A stretch of DNA of 64,000 bases, taken from NCBI RefSeq assembly GCF_029873635.1, contig NC_080420.1, positions 34,060,231 through 34,124,230 of the forward strand, read 5' to 3'. Each line of letters opens with the position of its first letter. Position 1 is the first letter of the stretch. Both the position numbers and the translations under genes were made by a program. Below are positions 59,911-64,000 of the stretch, one piece after another. Origin of the DNA: Malania oleifera (taxonomy: Eukaryota; Streptophyta; Magnoliopsida; Santalales; Ximeniaceae). Under the pieces are notes generated by a model. That model was not told the origin of the DNA, made no database searches, and was given only the letters and a program-made list of their open reading frames with translations.

Positions 59911-62009
59911 TTAGAACACATTCCAAGGGGCTTCTGCAAGATCCACACATTCACCATACCTAAAGCAATCTACAAGATGATCAATTGTCATGCCTGCGGC
60001 TTGCATGAATGAGTGGATGATCACTGGCCCGACGAACCGAAATCCACGCTTCACTAGATCCCTGCTAATGGCCTCTGACTTAGGAGTCCTTAGAGGCACA
60101 TTTTTTGGGTATTTGTATCTGTTGATCACAGGCCTGTGATTCAAATAACCCCACAAATAGCTGCTGAAAGATCCAAATTCCTTCACAATCTGCATTTGGA
60201 CTCGAAAGGTAAAAAAGGGAAATTAATGAGCTACCAGTAAAGTTACTGAGCCCAGTGGCAAAACTTTTGCAAAGACATGAAATTTTCGAACTTGCCGTTG
60301 CTACACATTTGGCATTATTTACAATGCACCTCACTCTGCTCTCTGTTACCATGAGAGCTTTGTTGGATGCTATCTGAGCAATCTCTTTCTCCCCCATTTT
60401 GGCAACACCATTATGATCAAATCCAGCAAAAGCCTCTCTATATTATTAACAACACAACCTAGAATTATGCACTGGAGATAAAAGAATATTTTCAAGAAGG
60501 CAAGTTTTGCTTGAAGGGTTCTTATTCTAGTCACAGTAGGTAAAGATAGATCCAAATACCTGAACTGTTCCTTTCTCTTTAGAATTTCTGTCCAATTGTG
60601 ATCCATTAGCATTCCAGACATTGCAAGCAGTTCGAACAATTGACTGTATGGCAATACACATCAATTAAAATTGGAACAAGGGCCCATAAGTAATAGATAC
60701 AAGAATATTCATAAAAAAATACTGGAAGAGTTAAAGAAGAATCACAAACGACATACTTGTCATCATAAACTGGAACCCCCCAGCGTTCATCATGAAAGAG
60801 CACATAAACTTTATCTGCATAAAAATCTTGCATCAACAGAGATATATGAATTAATTACATAGTACACATCTAGTTGTACCTCAAGTGTACAAATGATAAT
60901 TAATGTGATTTTAATTGTACCATTTTTAGAGATTGATGTGATTTAATGTGCTGTGTGTTAAAGCTTGATATACATTATTGGCCCACAACCTAATGGCTTA
61001 AGCTTTTAGGTAGAGTGGTAATCTAACATGGTATCAGAAATGGTTACTAGAGGGTCCTAGGTTCTAGTCTTGTCGCCCGCATTTATTTTGTGGTATTTAA
61101 AAATTTATTGCATATTTATCTCTCCATGTGCTGTTGGGCTGCAGGTGCGGGATAGTGTTACAGCTTGATATACATTGTTGGCCCACAACCTAACAACTTA
61201 AACTTTTAGGTAAAGTGGTAATCTAACACTGTGTAGCTGGTACAAAGATGAAGCCACTATTAGTTTCACTGATCATAAAAACTGCAGCAAGTTAGAAATT
61301 TAATAATGAGGTTTGACCATTTTTTTTTTAACTTTCTTTTCTTCTCATCATTGTATAAGTAGTGGATACTTTATAATTACTGCAACCATTTAGAATAATA
61401 AGAAAATGAGCCACCATTCGGATTCTGGAAAAGGTGATTGCCATTGTGGTTCTTTTAATATTACATCTTCTAATACACCAAACTTTAAAATTCTGTGGAC
61501 ACTAGAACTTGATTAATTACAGGCTGCTGCTGCAGATTCCAGTGCAATATGTTCACTTTGATTTGATCTTTTACATGCTCAGAGCATTTATTTTCTTGGG
61601 CAAGCAAGGAAAATAAAATCTAAAATTTTGAATAATATTTGAGCTTACCACTGTTCTTTGTAATCCAGTTGCACCTCTTGAGGCCCTCAGCATTAGAATC
61701 CTGACTACGTGGTTGAATGTTGTTAGCCACAGCGACTTCTTTTCTTTCTGGTGGTGGTGTGATCCGCCGAAGAGACAAAAGGATCTTACGTTCAAGCTGA
61801 GAAATAGAATCTGTAGTAGAAGAGTCATTCGAAGTCTGCGACAATGATAATGATAAGGATGAAAGAGAAAGAGGTGAACTGCTTTTTGAGAGCCCAAAGG
61901 GGTAAACTTTGTTGAAATGTCTGGATAACAAATTCTGGCTTGGTTTAGCTCTTTCAATAAAAGTTCTGTTCTTCTCCAGAACATGTATTCTTACATTTCC
62001 TTTAGACAT
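59911..62009 (-). CDS. TAG: DNA-3-methyladenine glycosylase I (TAG) family protein, five exons
   Basis: A base-excision repair glycosylase of the helix-hairpin-helix superfamily that removes alkylated adenine. Exons on the minus strand: 62009-61649, 60814-60757, 60643-60560, 60437-60307 and 60200-59911, all with GT-AG borders, giving about 307 residues in frame. A Ser-rich N-terminal extension (about 110 residues) precedes the catalytic domain. The zinc ligands of bacterial TAG are recognisable: Cys113 in KRCNW, His128 in FHDERWGVP, and the His and Cys of DHLVDC near the C terminus. Trp157 in NWTEIL aligns with the base-stacking Trp46 of E. coli TAG, while the position of Glu38 appears to be Ser149. 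GFRFVGPVIIHSFMQAAG is typical of plant members. The exon 4/5 junction could instead use 60305 and 60189, which is also in frame but three residues shorter than the family. Intron 1 holds a miniature LTR element. Confidence 0.93.
60956..61228 (+). mobile_element. Miniature LTR element (TRIM/SMART type), complete, in intron 1
   Basis: Two 73 bp direct repeats (60956-61028 and 61156-61228), each starting TGTTA(A/C)AGCTTG and ending GGTAATCTAACA, enclose about 127 bp. The primer-binding site TGGTATCAGA starts at the base after the left repeat. Target repeats CTGTG lie at 60951-60955 and 61229-61233. At 273 bp it has no coding capacity and must depend on another element. It is antisense to the host gene. 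Confidence 0.92.
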
Positions 62010-64000
62010 ACTTGAGAAGGGAGAAAAGGTTCTTTGTTTTTAACTGGGAAGATGCAAAGGTAAGTCATCTTTATAATGGTGGAATTTTCAACTTAGCAAT
62101 GAACAAAAGTTGCAACACATGCAGGTTGGTGAAACGTGAATTCCATCATAGATTACCCTTTTTTCCTTAGTCCTAAAGCAAAAGAATTGAAATTAGATTA
62201 GATTACTGTGTACATATCGGAGAAGACGATTAGAATTTCCTAGGTGCACTTGAAACCCTTGGTTCTATCAGATAGGGATTACTTCCAAGCTTAAAGTGGG
62301 AAATATGTTGCATTGCATTTCTGTTTTCCATTTTAGGGACATGTAATTCATGTCTTCCTCTTATGTCTTATATTAAAACAAATAAAAGATCAGAAGAAAA
62401 AGAAACTTCTAACTAATAAGATGCGTAAATCTGAAACTATCATCGCCATTTAATCACAGATTAGGACAAATGATTAACAGGGTTATAAGATCTTTGAGTC
62501 ACTGCCATGATCCATTTGTTCAAGTGAAATATAATTATTATATGAACTGTCAATCATGTGTACATATGTGTGTATATGTGTGTAAGTGTGTTTCCTTTCA
62601 TGAAGAAATACTGTAATCACCCCTTTCTGATAGTGGCAAAAGTAGGGGCACACAGTTAGCTGTAGTGTTAAGGGGCTGCTCCAAATGTAAGGAAACATTA
62701 ATGATGAACGCTTTCTAGTTGCAGTGTTTGTCTCATTGCAAGTGTAATGGGGCCATTTAAAACTTAACTCCTACTTTTCCTGAGGGGTTGAGGCATACAT
62801 GTTGCCTGTATGGACAAAGATATCCTATCCATCTTTCTTCCTCTCCAGCAGGAAAACAGGAAGAAAAAAAAAATCCATCTTTCTTCCTAGCTTTTTCTAC
62901 GTTAATTTGTTCCAATTTTTTTTTTTGTTAGTGTGTGCATACTGTGGTCATTAAAGGCAATGATTTAGAGGTACTTTAGAGGATGGTCTGGGGATGTAAC
63001 CCCACTGCCCCAAATCAATTCTGAGTTTAAGCAAACAGTCAAGTTGTTAAATTTTGGTAAATTCTCTATTTGGTGGAAATCTTTGCCCGCAAGTTTTGGT
63101 CCTATTGCTGCCACATTTGGCAAAAAATATGGATGTTTGAGGAAAGTTATAAACCCTAATGGGACTGTACTAACTGGCCATACTCTGCAATACTATCCCC
63201 ATTTGGAACGTTTTAAAAGATAATACTTATTATGAAAATATTTAAATTATAAGTACTTATTTCAAAAAATACTTTTCCAAACTATTCTTTTGAAAAATAA
63301 GTTATTTTTGAAAAAAAAAAAAGTTTTTTTTAATGAAAAAAATGCATATTTGAAAAAATACTCCCAATAAGTGATTTCAAACTACTTTTAGATAAGTACC
63401 TTTATATCTAAGTATTTTTCAACACCAGATTCTATTTAAGGTGTCATGGATGGGTTTTTTGCATAGTAATCTCCTCATCAAAAAGGCAAAGGGAAGGGGG
63501 GGGGGGGGAATGAAGTCAATCATGAAATGCACAATATTTGGAGCCACAACCGCATTTTTTTTTTTAAGAAATGAAAAAAAAAGAAAAAAAAAAACCTTTA
63601 GTCTACGAAAATAAGAGATTAGGTCTGTGAGTATATTTGCGCATAGAGAAGGTAGGGTTTGCCAAACAATACCCCTATCAACACCTATTCATGGAACAGT
63701 TACCGCTATTATGTAGTTCTGCCTCTAAAAGAAAAGAAACGAAAATTAAAGAAACATAATTGAAAGACCTTTCGTAGTCCTCCAATAGTATCATTACTAT
63801 CTATGAGCACTTCGAAATGACTTTTACAAGTTCAGAGAATTACTCTAAAAGGGGTTGACCTCAAAACCCTAATTTTTGAAGGAAAATGATGATGACGATG
63901 ATGAAAAGAATTTGTTTGAAAATATTAGGTTGTGTTACCAATTTGAAAACAAGTTTTTTTGAAAAGAGATATCAAGTTGTATTACCAATCTTGAAGAAAA
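62010..64000. other. Upstream DNA of the glycosylase gene; nothing else recognised
   Basis: The first few hundred bases should contain its promoter and 5' UTR, but no TATA box stands out. Later parts contain homopolymer runs (for example G at about 63496-63508) and AT-rich DNA with no supported gene. Confidence 0.5.

Noticed and set aside
1-64000. CRISPR arrays, operons and other prokaryotic systems
   Set aside because: The window is plant nuclear DNA with spliced genes; the only regular spaced repeats are the LTR palindrome modules and the minisatellites described above.

Overview
This is nuclear DNA from a flowering plant, almost certainly a eudicot. It is AT-rich, holds two intron-containing genes with close Arabidopsis-type relatives, and is filled with plant LTR retrotransposon families primed by initiator-Met tRNA (TGGTATCAGAGC). 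I cannot name the species.

Layout. (1) 1-3.6 kb: a nested repeat locus. A ~450 bp hAT-type MITE holds a Cassandra LTR (with a 5S rRNA-like core) and a 2.3 kb solo LTR, and its right end was later tandemly duplicated. (2) 3.6-10.5 kb: AT-rich intergenic DNA with one tRNA-derived SINE and a possible hAT remnant. (3) 10.5-14.5 kb, plus strand: a type II phosphatidylinositol 4-kinase gamma gene with a ubiquitin-like domain, a spliced 5' leader and an uninterrupted coding exon. (4) 15.8-16.6 kb: a plastid petB fragment flanked by 27 bp direct repeats, inside old repeat DNA. (5) 18.6-58.6 kb: about 40 kb of LTR retrotransposons. It includes one structurally complete Copia (Tork-like) element (20564-26452, TSD CTAAT), one structurally complete Gypsy chromovirus (Tekay/Del-like, 49230-58615, TSD CTTTG), several solo LTRs with target-site duplications, truncated Tork-like elements, and a probable Tat-like 3' end carrying a ~1.45 kb minisatellite. 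None of these elements has an open coding region. (6) 59.9-62.0 kb, minus strand: a five-exon gene for a DNA-3-methyladenine glycosylase I (TAG) family protein, with a complete 273 bp miniature LTR element in intron 1. (7) 62-64 kb: upstream DNA of that gene, with no other gene seen.

The two host genes are unrelated: one acts in phosphoinositide/ubiquitin-linked signalling, the other in base-excision repair. They simply flank the retrotransposon block.

The most unusual observation is a ~190 bp promoter module found in seven LTRs of different families, including one attached to a recognisable Copia gag and two on a recognisable Gypsy chromovirus. Six copies hold eight degenerate copies of the palindrome TCGTCGACGA with nearly constant start-to-start spacing (20-25-20-~47-21-25-21); the seventh is a degenerate version. 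In most copies the module lies just upstream of the LTR TATA box. Several copies from different families also share a central CTCTCGGTATCTTC-like block, which suggests descent of a shared regulatory cassette rather than chance.
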